This document shows, piece after piece, positions 44,701 through 52,572 of a stretch of DNA of 64,000 bases. A model generated the notes under the pieces. The model was not told the DNA's origin. It worked only from the letters and a program-made list of their open reading frames with translations, and searched no databases. Source of the DNA: RH-AL1 sp050013235 (lineage in GTDB: Bacteria; Pseudomonadota; Alphaproteobacteria; Rhizobiales; Beijerinckiaceae); assembly GCA_050013235.1 (NCBI GenBank), contig JBEKFQ010000010.1, positions 1 through 64,000 on the forward strand, read 5' to 3'. Positions within the stretch are counted from its first letter, which is position 1; each line of letters begins with the position of its first letter. The position numbers and the translations under genes were made by a program.

Positions 44701-45162
44701 ACCCAACGCGAGAGCGCGGCCCGGACCTATCTCGAAACAACCACCGCGCTCGACGCCGCGGCCCGCCGATCCATCATCGCGCAGGCGCTCGCCGTCCTCG
44801 CCTTGCCCGCTCTCGCGCCGCTTTTCGCGCCGGGCTCGCGGGCAGAGGCCACGATCATGGGTGCGGTGACACGGCCCGATGGCTCCGTTTGGCAAATTCC
44901 GGGCAAAGTGGACCGGCTCGCCATCGATGGCGACGCCGTGCTCGTCGCCGATTTCAAGAGCGGGAACCCACCCGCGTCAGGCGGCACGCCGGAGGCCTAT
45001 ATCCGGCAACTCGCGCTGTACCGGCTGGCGCTTGCCCCGCTTTGGCCGGGCAAACGTCTGCGCATGCTGTTGATTTGGACCGGCGGACCCCTGGTTCAGG
45101 AACTCGACGACGCCTTATTGGACCAGGCGGCGGCCGAGGCAATCAATGACCCCGATGCCTAA
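41713..45162 (+). CDS. addA: Double-strand break repair helicase AddA
   Basis: AddA, 1149 residues, a UvrD/Rep-type SF1 helicase with a C-terminal RecB-like nuclease. Walker A: VSANAGSGKTHVLTQR; motif Ia: ILCLTFTKAAAAQMATR; motif II: HVLVDEAQDTSEAQW; motif III: FFAVGDDKQSIFSFQGA; motif V: VMTVHAAKGLEAKIVFLP; motif VI: LLYVALTRAEERLY. Near the end GDAVLVADFKSGNPP carries the nuclease Asp-x-Lys. The start at 41713 overlaps addB; an open frame extends upstream inside addB but is not coding. Ends 103 bp before trxA. Confidence 0.95.
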   Translation: MTRIVIPNHLREAQLAASDPRSSIWVSANAGSGKTHVLTQRVIRLLLRGVPPAKILCLTFTKAAAAQMATRVFDVLAKWTNLDDAALREAVMETGAPSPSPAQLLLARRLFTRTVETPGGLKIQTIHAFCERLLHLFPFEANVPARFEVADDLRQAMLLAHAKAAAIANAHRSGGQLGQALARLAEDVSSTVLDRLTGEAMELRKAARRWSLNDPQEALAGMLGASSTATVREIEQEMLDGGFAPSEWPELAAFFETGSVNDIKLGAKFRRAHEHFENGFFDAALSAYCSAFFTQEGKPTKNLMTKGLATQRPVLASDMLEEQARLAYLIDQRKAAETIERSNALMAITDAALREYEQRKILNGVLDFDDLIERTRALLGRSGSGWVLHKLDNGIDHVLVDEAQDTSEAQWSILDDLTGDFASGHGSRALDRSFFAVGDDKQSIFSFQGAAPHKFHDMRRRFAKRFEAGAKPFGHVRLQTSFRSVPAVLSAVDRVFEIKAHQGGLVPQDDIWPLHESFKARLPGLVEIWPPLGRQPSAEPGDWRLPVDAPDEQDPAAILASRIAKKIAALIAPGAGEYVHDGRSESPRPIRPGDVLILVRRRNAFFEAIIRALKQASVPVAGADRLDIANHIAVLDLVAAGRAALLPQDDLTLACLLKSPLFDFTDKDLTDIAPGREGSLIAALGASDQTRVRQAHDTILRWGRHAAEETPFAFYAALLGRDGGRRKMEARLGLEAHDAIDEFLRLALAHERETAPSLGSFLDDIEALRTSIKRDMEGPGDTVRVMTVHAAKGLEAKIVFLPDTCGVPSLQHEPVIFNLEPDEHRPPVLAWSPRREGDCPAIAAVREAAREATMEEYRRLLYVALTRAEERLYISGFHGVRGPDEKSWAKMIATAFMDDPGITLLPAPWDETETIFQRLTPGTAGTAAVLDQAKPAVAPGEAVPDWLFRAATADPAARVPLRPSSAAEDKPLRGSFGLAYGAAIHELLQYLPDLPETQRESAARTYLETTTALDAAARRSIIAQALAVLALPALAPLFAPGSRAEATIMGAVTRPDGSVWQIPGKVDRLAIDGDAVLVADFKSGNPPASGGTPEAYIRQLALYRLALAPLWPGKRLRMLLIWTGGPLVQELDDALLDQAAAEAINDPDA

Positions 45163-45265
45163 CGCCGTTGCAGGCCGGGCGCACAGGCTCGCTTGACGCC
45201 CGGCAACCCGGTTCTTACTTTGCTCCAAAGGGCTTGAATCGCCTCGCCCTATCGAAAGAGATCCG

Positions 45266-45586
45266 ATGAGCACCGCAAAAGTGACGGACCAAAGTTTTCA
45301 GGCCGACGTGATCGGCTCCGATGTGCCGGTTGTCGTTGATTTTTGGGCGGAATGGTGTGGCCCCTGCCGGATGATCGGCCCTTCGCTCGAGGAGATCGCC
45401 GTGGAATTGGACGGCAAGGTCAAGATCGTCAAGCTCAACGTGGACGAGAACCCCAAGGTCTCCCAAGAATTCGGCATCCGCAGCATTCCCGCGCTGTTGC
45501 TGTTTAGGGATGGCAAGGTGAGCGCGCAAAAGGTCGGCGCCGCACCCAAGGGCGAACTCAAGCGCTGGATTTCCGAGGCGATCTGA
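45266..45586 (+). CDS. trxA: Thioredoxin
   Basis: Thioredoxin 1, 106 residues, with the redox site WCGPC at residues 30-34 and the cis-Pro motif SIPALLLF. Cytoplasmic general disulphide reductase. The addA-trxA-folC neighbourhood is common in Hyphomicrobiales. A classical hairpin terminator follows. Confidence 0.97.
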   Translation: MSTAKVTDQSFQADVIGSDVPVVVDFWAEWCGPCRMIGPSLEEIAVELDGKVKIVKLNVDENPKVSQEFGIRSIPALLLFRDGKVSAQKVGAAPKGELKRWISEAI

Positions 45587-45613
45587 GCCCGTCCGGTTTG
45601 TAATCCGCGCGAC

Positions 45614-45641
45614 AAAAAGGCTTCGTCCCCGGAGCCTTTTT
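45614..45641 (+). terminator. Rho-independent terminator of trxA
   Basis: AAAAAGGCT and AGCCTTTTT form a 9-bp stem with a 10-base loop, ending in a T run (45637-45641), 27 bp after the trxA stop. It separates trxA from the downstream DUF4424 gene. Confidence 0.85.
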
Positions 45642-45657
45642 CTCGGGGGAGATCGCC

Positions 45658-46791
45658 ATGATTCTCGACCGGATCGAGCGCGTTCCGCTTTGGCGGACTC
45701 ACCAAAGCGACGGGAAATCGCTCGCTTCCGAAGGCGCGAGAGCATGTCCTCGATCGAAAAAGTCCGCAACTTCTTCGCGACATTCTCTAATCGCAATTGT
45801 CCTCACTTGCCTCCCGCTATTAGCCCCGGCTACCGCCCACGCCAATGATACGACTGCGGAATACGCCATAGGCGGATTGCGCTTCACGGCCGATGCCGAA
45901 ATCGCCATGCAATCGGAAGATCTATTCATCTCGACATCGGAGGTGCGCGTCTCCTATGTCTTCGTCAATCGCGGCAAGGCGGACAAAACCGTCCTGATTG
46001 CTTTCCCGATGCCGGATATTACGGGATCGTTCGACTTCATCAATGGCGTACCAACGAAAAACCCGGACAATCCCTTCGACTTTCATGTGACGGCGAATGG
46101 CCAACCGGTAGCGCTCGCGCTCGACCAGCACATTCTCGCCAAGGGCGTGGATCAGACAGAGCGGCTGCGCAAGGCGCATATTCCCTTGATGCCCCCGGCC
46201 CCGGAGACGGATCAGGCCCTGGATCGTCTGTCCGAGGCTGATAAAGCGGAGTACGTGAAGCTCGGCCTCGCCGCGATTGACGAATATACGGACAAACCCA
46301 ACGCGCCGATGGAAAAGCATCTCATCGCCATGTGGACGTTGAGAGCCGCCTTTACCTGGCAACAGAGCTTTCCCGCCGGACGCGAAGTGCGGCTCGAACA
46401 GACCTACAAACCAAGCGTCGGTGGGGTCGTCATCACGTCTATCGGCGGCAAGGACTGGCGCAAGAACCCAGAGTCCGCGGCCTACCTCGAGAAATATTGC
46501 CTCGACGCCGATTTCATCGCCTCGGTGACCCGCGCCATGGCGCGAAAAAAGGTGGATTACCCACCCTTCTCCGAGCAGCGCATCTCCTACATACTGAAAA
46601 CCGGCGCCAATTGGGCCGGACCCATCGGCAGTTTCCGCCTCGTCGTCGACAAGGGCGAGGCGGACAGGCTCGTCAGCTTCTGCGCCGATGGCGTGAAAAA
46701 GATTGGACCCACACAATTCGAAGTGCGCAAGACGAATTTCACGCCAAAGCAGGATTTGGATATTTTACTGTTGGTGCCGATGGCGCAGTGA
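45658..46791 (+). CDS. DUF4424 secreted protein with repeat-derived N-terminal extension
   Basis: A 377-residue protein of the DUF4424 family. The mature domain begins near NDTTAEYAIGGLRFTADAEI and includes YVFVNRGKADKTVLIAFPMPD (in parts: VSYVFVNRG and LIAFPMPDIT) and LEQTYKPSVGGVV. The signal peptide, SLIAIVLTCLPLLAPATAHA, starts only at about residue 44. Before it, residues 6-44 are translated from repeat copy R7. The only in-frame ATG, 45658, has an excellent ribosome binding site (GGGGAGA), so the element seems to have inserted between start and signal peptide. Whether the extended leader is exported is open; a non-ATG start after the repeat is the alternative. Function of DUF4424 unknown. 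Confidence 0.75.
   Translation: MILDRIERVPLWRTHQSDGKSLASEGARACPRSKKSATSSRHSLIAIVLTCLPLLAPATAHANDTTAEYAIGGLRFTADAEIAMQSEDLFISTSEVRVSYVFVNRGKADKTVLIAFPMPDITGSFDFINGVPTKNPDNPFDFHVTANGQPVALALDQHILAKGVDQTERLRKAHIPLMPPAPETDQALDRLSEADKAEYVKLGLAAIDEYTDKPNAPMEKHLIAMWTLRAAFTWQQSFPAGREVRLEQTYKPSVGGVVITSIGGKDWRKNPESAAYLEKYCLDADFIASVTRAMARKKVDYPPFSEQRISYILKTGANWAGPIGSFRLVVDKGEADRLVSFCADGVKKIGPTQFEVRKTNFTPKQDLDILLLVPMAQ
45674..45790 (-). repeat. Dispersed hairpin repeat R7, in frame within DUF4424 gene
   Basis: Full-length copy in reverse orientation: GAGCGCGTTCCGCTTTGG and CCAAAGCGACGG form the right hairpin, and GAGAGCATGTCC with CGAAAAAGTCCGCAAC form the left one. The copy introduces no stop in the reading frame that crosses it. 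Confidence 0.85.
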
Positions 46792-46829
46792 GAACAAGTC
46801 TCCTGCCCCTGAAAGCACGCGGGCCTGTT

Positions 46830-47075
46830 TTAGGCAGCCCGTTTCTGGCTATAGAACATGAACATGACTGGCCATCGCGCGAGGGTAACGGCGCCGGGCC
46901 GCTTGTCTGTCTCGCGGCGCGCATAATTCAGCGCCGCGTCCTTGGTAACGAAAATACCGCCGCCGAGGCCGTGCGTCTCGACCGCGAGCCAATGGCCTTC
47001 GCCATCCTCGCCGACGAGAAACGTATGCGCAGTGCCTATGGGAACCTCCGTATTGTCAGAACCTTCAACACCCAT
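46830..47075 (-). CDS. Small hypothetical protein, 81 aa
   Basis: An 81-residue protein with the readable pattern HWLAVETHGLGGGIFVTKDAALNYA (as HWLAVETHGLGGG and FVTKDAALNYARRET) and a Pro-rich end ARWPVMFMFYS. This looks like a small conserved protein that may resemble DUF2188-like folds (a domain with a conserved W and repeated KDAA motif); I do not recognise it with confidence. No signal peptide. It converges with the DUF4424 gene, 38 bp away. Confidence 0.55.
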   Translation of the reverse strand: MGVEGSDNTEVPIGTAHTFLVGEDGEGHWLAVETHGLGGGIFVTKDAALNYARRETDKRPGAVTLARWPVMFMFYSQKRAA

Positions 47076-47246
47076 GATCGATCCACTCTAGCCGGCGCAT
47101 CCCGTGCGCCACGCCCGATAATATAGAAGTCGGCGCGTAGGGGTTCGAGCGGGGATCGCGGGGCACGGTATTAAAAACGCGTGGCGGGAAATGGCGGCGA
47201 TCATGAACTGCGCCGGAGGCCAGCAAGCGGATCGAAGTTTCCGCCG

Positions 47247-48587
47247 CTACTCCAGCACCGTCCCATTCGCCGCCAGCACGGCACCTGCCAAATACAGGCT
47301 TCCCGCGATCAAGATCCGCGGCGGGGCGGACCAGGCCCTGGCCCGGAGATAGCTCAGCGCCTGTTCCACGCTCTGGCACGAAGCGGCGGGCAGGCCGGCC
47401 TTTTCGGCGCAGGCGGCGACGTCGCGCGCGGGGCGCCCGGCATGTTCGCCCTCGACCGGCACGGCGATGACCTCTTGCGCCAAGCCGGCGAAGGCGCGCA
47501 GGAAGGCCGCGGTGTCCTTGGTGGTGAGCGTGCCGCAGATCACGATGAGCGGACGCGGCGATTTATCCTCGAGATCGGCCATGGCTTGGCCCAAAACCTT
47601 GCCGCCATCCTCGTTATGGCCGCCATCGAGCCAGAGTTCGGCGCCATAGGGCGCGTGATCCACGAGCCGGCCCTTGACCAGGCGCTGCATGCGCGCGGGC
47701 CATTCCGCCCGCAGTAGCCCCCGCTCGATGGCGGCGGCCTCGATCCCCGGCACGACGCGGCGCAAGGTCGCGATGGCGGTGGCGGCATTTTGATGCTGGT
47801 GACGGCCGGCCAAGCGCGGCAGCGGCAGGTCGAGCAGCCCCTCGCCATCCTCGAACACGAGACGCCCCTGCTCCTCCCGCATCAAAAAATCCTGGGCCGC
47901 CACGAGCACGGGCGCCCCCACAAGGTACGCTTCGCGCTCCAAAACATCCAAAACGGCGCGTGATTGATGCGACAGAATGGCCGGCCTGCCCCGCTTGAAA
48001 ATACCCGCCTTCTCGAAGGCGATCTGTTCGATCGTGTCGCCCAGAAACTCGACATGATCCATCGAGATGGGCGTGATCACGCTGGCCAGCGGGTCAATCA
48101 CATTGGTGGCATCGTAACGGCCGCCGAGACCGACTTCGAGCAAGAGATAATCGGCGGGGTGTTCATGAAACAATTTGAACGCCGCCGCCGTCGTCATTTC
48201 GAACAAAGTGATGGGCCTGCCGTCATTGACCCGCTCGCATTCCGCCAGCGCGGCCGAGAGTTCGGCCTCGCCGACGAAATGGCCGCCGCCTGCCGCGCCG
48301 AGCCGGATACGCTCGTGAAAGCGCACGAGATGCGGCGACGTATAGACATGAACGCTCTTGCCCGCCGCTTCCAGCATGGCCCGCATGAAGGCGATGGTGG
48401 AGCCCTTGCCATTCGTGCCGCCGACATGAATCACCGGCGGCAAGGCCGCTTGCGGGCGCCCGAGCTTGTCCAACAGCTCGACGACGCGCCCGAGCGAAAG
48501 ATCGATCTTCTTGGGGTGGAGCCCTACGAGCCGGTCGAGAATTTCGTCCGAACCGGAGGTTGGCTTTTGCCTCAACTTAGGCGGCAT
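47247..48587 (-). CDS. folC: Bifunctional folylpolyglutamate/dihydrofolate synthase
   Basis: FolC, 446 residues, adds glutamate to dihydropteroate or folate. Mur-ligase fold: P loop VIHVGGTNGKGSTIAFM, then EVGLGGRYDATNVIDP, TPISMDHVEFLGDTIEQIAFEK (in parts: TPISMDHVEFLG and IAFEKAGIFK) and LWLDGGHNEDGG in the C-terminal domain. Overlaps accD by 11 bp and ends the trpA-accD-folC operon, which is conserved in alphaproteobacteria. Length normal. Confidence 0.95.
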   Translation of the reverse strand: MPPKLRQKPTSGSDEILDRLVGLHPKKIDLSLGRVVELLDKLGRPQAALPPVIHVGGTNGKGSTIAFMRAMLEAAGKSVHVYTSPHLVRFHERIRLGAAGGGHFVGEAELSAALAECERVNDGRPITLFEMTTAAAFKLFHEHPADYLLLEVGLGGRYDATNVIDPLASVITPISMDHVEFLGDTIEQIAFEKAGIFKRGRPAILSHQSRAVLDVLEREAYLVGAPVLVAAQDFLMREEQGRLVFEDGEGLLDLPLPRLAGRHQHQNAATAIATLRRVVPGIEAAAIERGLLRAEWPARMQRLVKGRLVDHAPYGAELWLDGGHNEDGGKVLGQAMADLEDKSPRPLIVICGTLTTKDTAAFLRAFAGLAQEVIAVPVEGEHAGRPARDVAACAEKAGLPAASCQSVEQALSYLRARAWSAPPRILIAGSLYLAGAVLAANGTVLE

Positions 48588-49446
48588 TAGCTTTGACGGC
48601 GGGCTTTTGCGTGAGCAGCGAACAAAGCCGCGCCAGCGTCGATTTCATGTCCTTGCGATGCACGACCATGTCGACCATGCCATGCTCTTGCAAATATTCG
48701 GCGCGCTGGAACCCCGCCGGCAGCCGCTCGCGAATCGTCTGCTCGATGACGCGGGCGCCCGCGAAACCGATGACCGCGCCAGGCTCGGCGATATGGACAT
48801 CGCCTAGCATGGCGTAAGAGGCGGTGACACCGCCCGTGGTCGGATTGGTCAGCACGACGATATAGGGCAATTTCGCCGCGCGGAGCTGCTGTACCAAGAG
48901 CGTGGTGCGCGGCATTTGCATGAGCGAGAACATGCCCTCCTGCATCCGCGCGCCGCCGGATGCCGTGAAGATGATGAAGGGCACGCGCCGCTCTATCGCC
49001 GCCGCCATGCCGGTGATGATCGCCTCGCCGGCCGCCATGCCGAGCGACCCCCCGAGAAAGTCGAAATTTTGCACGGCCACGACGACTTGCTGACCCTCGA
49101 TCGCGCCGGCCGCGAGCCGGATCGCATCGGCGTCCCCGGTCTTGGTCCGGTATTCCTTCAACCGGTCGGTATAGCGCTTGACGTCGCGGAATTTCAGCGG
49201 GTCCTGCGGAACCTCGGGCGTGGGCAAGGATTCATATTTGGCCTCGTCGAACAGGCTGTCCAGCCGTTGCTTGACCGGCATGCGCATATGGAAGTTGGAA
49301 CCCGGCACGACATACAGATTGTGCTCGAGATCCTTATGAAACACGAGTTCGCCGCTGTCGGGGCACTTGATCCAAAGGTTTTCAGGCGTCTCGCGGCGCA
49401 GAAACGACCGGATTTTTGGGGGAACGACGTTGGAAATCCAGTTCAT
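48577..49446 (-). CDS. accD: Acetyl-CoA carboxylase carboxyltransferase subunit beta
   Basis: AccD, 289 residues, transfers the carboxyl group from biotin to acetyl-CoA for fatty acid synthesis. The carboxyltransferase core has GGSLGMAAGEAI, FIIFTASGGARMQEGMFSL (in parts: IFTASGGARMQEG) and PTTGGVTASYAMLGDV. The N-terminal zinc ribbon of E. coli AccD (four Cys) is not kept here: WIKCPDSGELVFHK and NLYVVPGSNFHMRMP leave one Cys. The same loss is usual in alphaproteobacterial AccD. It overlaps trpA by 4 bp. Confidence 0.96.
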   Translation of the reverse strand: MNWISNVVPPKIRSFLRRETPENLWIKCPDSGELVFHKDLEHNLYVVPGSNFHMRMPVKQRLDSLFDEAKYESLPTPEVPQDPLKFRDVKRYTDRLKEYRTKTGDADAIRLAAGAIEGQQVVVAVQNFDFLGGSLGMAAGEAIITGMAAAIERRVPFIIFTASGGARMQEGMFSLMQMPRTTLLVQQLRAAKLPYIVVLTNPTTGGVTASYAMLGDVHIAEPGAVIGFAGARVIEQTIRERLPAGFQRAEYLQEHGMVDMVVHRKDMKSTLARLCSLLTQKPAVKANAA

Positions 49447-50288
49447 TGAGCTTGCTCCTTAACCCGCGTGGCGCGCCGGACACCCACGGCGAGATCACGC
49501 ACCAAGGCGGTCACCGCCGCGACGCTACGCGGCGTGGCACGGCCCTGCTCATCTAGGGATTGCCGCAAAATATCGACGATGGCCGAACCTACGACCACGG
49601 CATCGGCCGACCGGGCAATGGCCTCGGCGCTTTCCGCCGATTTGACGCCGAACCCGACCGCGACCGGCAAATCCGTGGCATTTTTCAACCTTTGGACTGC
49701 GGCGGCAACGGAACTGTAATCGGGCGTCGCAGTCCCGGTAATGCCCGCGATGGACACATAATACAAAAAGCCCGAGGTATTCGCGAGAACGGCCGGCAGC
49801 CGCGCCGCATCGGTCGTCGGCGTGGCGAGACGGATAAAGTTCAGCCCCGCCCGGTTGAGGGGAACGCAAAGCTCCTCGTCCTCTTCCGGCGGAAGATCGA
49901 CCACGATCAAGCCATCGACACCCACCGCCTTGGCCTCGGCGATGAAGCGCTCGACGCCGAAGACATAAATGGGATTGTAATAGCCCATGAGGATAAGCGG
50001 AGTGACATCGTCGTCCCGGCGGAATTCCGCCACCATGGCCAGCGTGCGCTTGAGCGTCATGCCGGCCTTTAGGGCGCGCAGCCCCGCCGCCTGGATCGCC
50101 GGCCCATCGGCCATGGGATCGGTAAAAGGCATGCCCAATTCGATCACATCCGCGCCGGCACCCGGCAGCGCCTTGAGCAATTCGAGCGAGACCGGCCCAT
50201 CGGGATCCCCCGCCATGGTGAAGGTGACGAGCCCGGCACGGCCCTCGTGCTCGAGGGCTTGAAAACGGCGATCGATACGGGTGGACAT
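49443..50288 (-). CDS. trpA: Tryptophan synthase alpha chain
   Basis: TrpA, 281 residues, cleaves indole-3-glycerol phosphate and passes indole to TrpB. GADVIELGMPFTDPMADGP carries a conserved active-site region; the catalytic Glu and Asp are in this segment and near LIVVDLPPEE; the phosphate loop is VAVGFGVKSAESAEAI. The start MSTRIDRRF at 50288 is preferred over a longer frame. The operon continues into accD and folC. The usual partners trpF and trpB are not upstream; instead there is a gap and an esterase gene. Confidence 0.95.
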   Translation of the reverse strand: MSTRIDRRFQALEHEGRAGLVTFTMAGDPDGPVSLELLKALPGAGADVIELGMPFTDPMADGPAIQAAGLRALKAGMTLKRTLAMVAEFRRDDDVTPLILMGYYNPIYVFGVERFIAEAKAVGVDGLIVVDLPPEEDEELCVPLNRAGLNFIRLATPTTDAARLPAVLANTSGFLYYVSIAGITGTATPDYSSVAAAVQRLKNATDLPVAVGFGVKSAESAEAIARSADAVVVGSAIVDILRQSLDEQGRATPRSVAAVTALVRDLAVGVRRATRVKEQAQ

Positions 50289-50492
50289 GGGTCTGCGCAA
50301 ACTTTCGGGATCGGAGGACCGTGCACACTCTCGAGGAGCGCCCGGCCGGTGAACCTCTTTAGGGGAAACTGACGCGGGGGGCAATTTCCGATGAGAATGA
50401 GCAGCGCCGGCAAATTAAAAAGTCACCCGGCGAGAGGTCCGGCAACCGGCTTGCACAGCCTGAGACGCCAACTTATCTGGCCCGCAATCGCC

Positions 50493-51572
50493 CTAAGCGC
50501 CCTTCGCATGTTCCCAAAAGAACCTGAGCATTTCGCGGCTGGCATCGACCCCGCGGGGCTCGGTGAAGGAGCCGGCAGGGCTGCCGCCGGACCAGGCGTG
50601 GCCGCCGCCGTGCAACACCCATTGCTCATGGACGGCAACATCGTCCCGGCCGGATTGAACGATGCGCGTGAAACGATAACCGTGCGCGGACTCGCCGCGC
50701 GTCACGCTGGTCCGCCAATCGGCCGCGCCCTTGGCTTGCGTCATGACATGATCGCCATTGACGGCATGCACGGTCGTGTCGCGATCGCCATGGAAAACGA
50801 TGGTCGGGACAATGGGAGCGCCGCTTGAGCTTGGTCGCGCGGCGCCTCCGCTTTGCATGGCGCCAAAGGCCGAGGCCATATCGTTCGCCGCCCCGCAAGC
50901 GAGCCCGGAATGGACACAGACGGCGGCATAAAGTTCGGGATAGGCGGATGCCATCGTCGCCGCGGCCGCGCCGCCAGCGGATAGTCCCGCAATATAAATC
51001 CGCTGCCGATCGGCGTTCATCTTCTGCATGATCTCGAGGGTGATCCCCGCAATCAGCGACGGCTCGCCTTTGCCACGCTCTTGATCGACGGCATTGAACC
51101 AATTCCAGCAGCGTTGCGAATTGGCCGACTGGCTCTGCGCGGGATAGGCGACAAGAAACATATGTTCCTGCGCCAAAATGTTCATACGCGTTCCCGCGGC
51201 GAAATCGTCCGGCGTCTGGCTGCATCCGTGCAACATCACGACGAGCGGCAGGGGCTGGCCATCATACCCTCCGGGAATGAAGAGCTTGAAACCCCGGCTT
51301 CCCGCCGAATTCGAGAAAGACCGGTCCTCGAAATGCCCGCCCGCCTTCCGCGCCACCGGTTGCGCAAGCGCAGCCGTGTCCGGCGCGCTCCAGGGATTTC
51401 CGCTAAACATCCGCATCATCTCGAGGAAAGGGTTGGTTTCCGCGGCGGGCGGGCTGGGGATGGGCGAAACTGGAAGAGACTGATTTTGCAAAAGCGCCGT
51501 TGCCTCGACAAGCCGTCCCGCTTGGGTCAGCCGGGTCACCTCAACCATGTCGATTGTTGGAATGGCGTTCAT
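50493..51572 (-). CDS. PHB-depolymerase-family esterase
   Basis: A 359-residue alpha/beta hydrolase of the esterase PHB depolymerase (LpqC) family. Oxyanion region VVMLHGCSQTPDDFA, nucleophile YIAGLSAGGAAAATMA (GLSAG) and catalytic His in VLHGGGHAWSGG; the Asp is in HGDRDTTVHAVNG. No signal peptide is evident: the N-terminus, VEVTRLTQAGRLVEATALLQ, is an amphipathic helix as in intracellular members. The likely substrate is a polyhydroxyalkanoate oligomer or another ester. A CopG-like gene lies upstream in the same direction, with repeat R8 between them. Confidence 0.88.
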   Translation of the reverse strand: MNAIPTIDMVEVTRLTQAGRLVEATALLQNQSLPVSPIPSPPAAETNPFLEMMRMFSGNPWSAPDTAALAQPVARKAGGHFEDRSFSNSAGSRGFKLFIPGGYDGQPLPLVVMLHGCSQTPDDFAAGTRMNILAQEHMFLVAYPAQSQSANSQRCWNWFNAVDQERGKGEPSLIAGITLEIMQKMNADRQRIYIAGLSAGGAAAATMASAYPELYAAVCVHSGLACGAANDMASAFGAMQSGGAARPSSSGAPIVPTIVFHGDRDTTVHAVNGDHVMTQAKGAADWRTSVTRGESAHGYRFTRIVQSGRDDVAVHEQWVLHGGGHAWSGGSPAGSFTEPRGVDASREMLRFFWEHAKGA

Positions 51573-51638
51573 GGAACAGGCTCGCTTTTCACGTTTGGCG
51601 TCTATCTTTGCGCCGGTAGCTTTCGCGGTGCTTACGTT

Positions 51639-51750
51639 GAACGCGTTTCACCCGGTGGACTCACTAAAATGATAAGAACTCGCCCTCTTTACAAGAAGGT
51701 AGAGCACGTTCTTGATCATAAAAGTCTGCAACATTCGTGGGACATGCTCT
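51639..51750 (-). repeat. Dispersed hairpin repeat R8 (diverged full copy)
   Basis: Reverse copy with AACGCGTTTCACCCGG, GAACTCGCCCTCTTTACAAG, AGAGCACGTTCTTGATCA and CATTCGTGGGACATGCTCT. More diverged than R3, R6 or R9; right arms imperfect. Lies between the esterase and CopG-like genes. Confidence 0.7.
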
Positions 51751-51764
51751 CGGATTCGTCTTCT

Positions 51765-52193
51765 TCATTTAATCTTGTGACCGAGGGCCGCCTTGACGGC
51801 GGGGCTTGCTTCGAGCGCGCCCAAAACGTGAAGAGAGGCGATGGTTTCGGCCGCCAGATCCGGCGGCACGTCGCTGGCGATACTGGCCAACCCCAGAATT
51901 TGAATGTTCAACACTTCGCCCGCCGCCTTGACCTCTTCAAGGTCTTGACGGGTGAAGCGCCTGATCCCAATATCGAATTTGTTACGGGCAATCGTCTGCC
52001 GCGTGGTTTCGGAATGGCGGTCCAAAAGATTACGGATCGCGGTGCGAATGAAATCGGTGCGGTTGGCATAAAAACTTTCGCGCACCAGCAGATCGATCGA
52101 GCCAAGATCGACATAGCCGAGATTGATCGTGATCTTCTCGCTATCCCCAGCCTTGCCCCGGGCCTCGATGGGAAGCTTGGCAACCCCCGGCAT
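51765..52193 (-). CDS. CopG-like ribbon-helix-helix protein, 142 aa
   Basis: A 142-residue protein with a ribbon-helix-helix near the start: KITINLGYVDLGSIDLLVRE and FYANRTDFIRTAIRNLLDRH. The C-terminal half, with GIRRFTRQDLEEVKAAGEVL and LHVLGALEASPAVKAALG, is all-helical. Start MPGVAKLP at 52193. It precedes the esterase in the same direction and could be its regulator; DNA target unknown. Not paired with a toxin gene. Start codon and exact N-terminus are likely but not certain. Confidence 0.8.
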   Translation of the reverse strand: MPGVAKLPIEARGKAGDSEKITINLGYVDLGSIDLLVRESFYANRTDFIRTAIRNLLDRHSETTRQTIARNKFDIGIRRFTRQDLEEVKAAGEVLNIQILGLASIASDVPPDLAAETIASLHVLGALEASPAVKAALGHKIK

Positions 52194-52568
52194 GATTCCA
52201 TCCCTCCACCATCCCACTAGATGGTAGGTTGAGGCCTGTCACGCAAATGTCAAGCAAGCTTGGCAAATTTGTTGTGCAAAAATTCGGAGGCATGAAGGGC
52301 AGCCCATCAATCGCGCCGGTCTCGTTTGGCCAGCAAGGACATCTAGCGCTTGTCCCGAAAAAGTTGCAGACTTTTTCGATCGAGGACATGCGCTAACTCA
52401 TTGAAAAGAGAGCGAGTTCCTGTCGCTTTGGTGATGCCACCAAAGCGGAACGCGCTCTCGCTTGTCCCGAAAAAGTTGCAGACTTTTTCGATCGAGGACA
52501 CGCGCTAACTCCTTGAAAAGAGGGCGAGTTCCTGTCGCTTTGGTGATGCCACCAAAGCGGAACGCGCT
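52194..52568. other. Intergenic region with tandem repeats R9 and R10
   Basis: 375 bp. 52194-52343 contains the CopG-like promoter region and no ORF I can support; the rest is two tandem repeat copies. Confidence 0.5.
52344..52457 (+). repeat. Dispersed hairpin repeat R9, first of a tandem pair
   Basis: Full copy: TAGCGCTTGTCCCGAAAAAG, ACTTTTTCGATCGAGGACAT, GCGCTAACTC and the right hairpin CGCTTTGG-TGATGCCA-CCAAAGCG. The outer arms, AGCGCTTGTCC and GGACATGCGCT, differ from the R3 type. Confidence 0.88.
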
Positions 52569-52572
52569 CTAG
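52458..52572 (+). repeat. Dispersed hairpin repeat R10, second of a tandem pair, supplies murI stop
   Basis: Nearly identical to R9 (only a few substitutions over about 112 bp) and directly adjacent, so it is a recent tandem duplication. The complement of 52569-52571 is the TAG of murI, within the element's last bases. Confidence 0.88.

Noticed and set aside
52344..52572. CRISPR-like direct repeats
   Set aside because: Two long, nearly identical adjacent units without spacers; they belong to the dispersed hairpin family.
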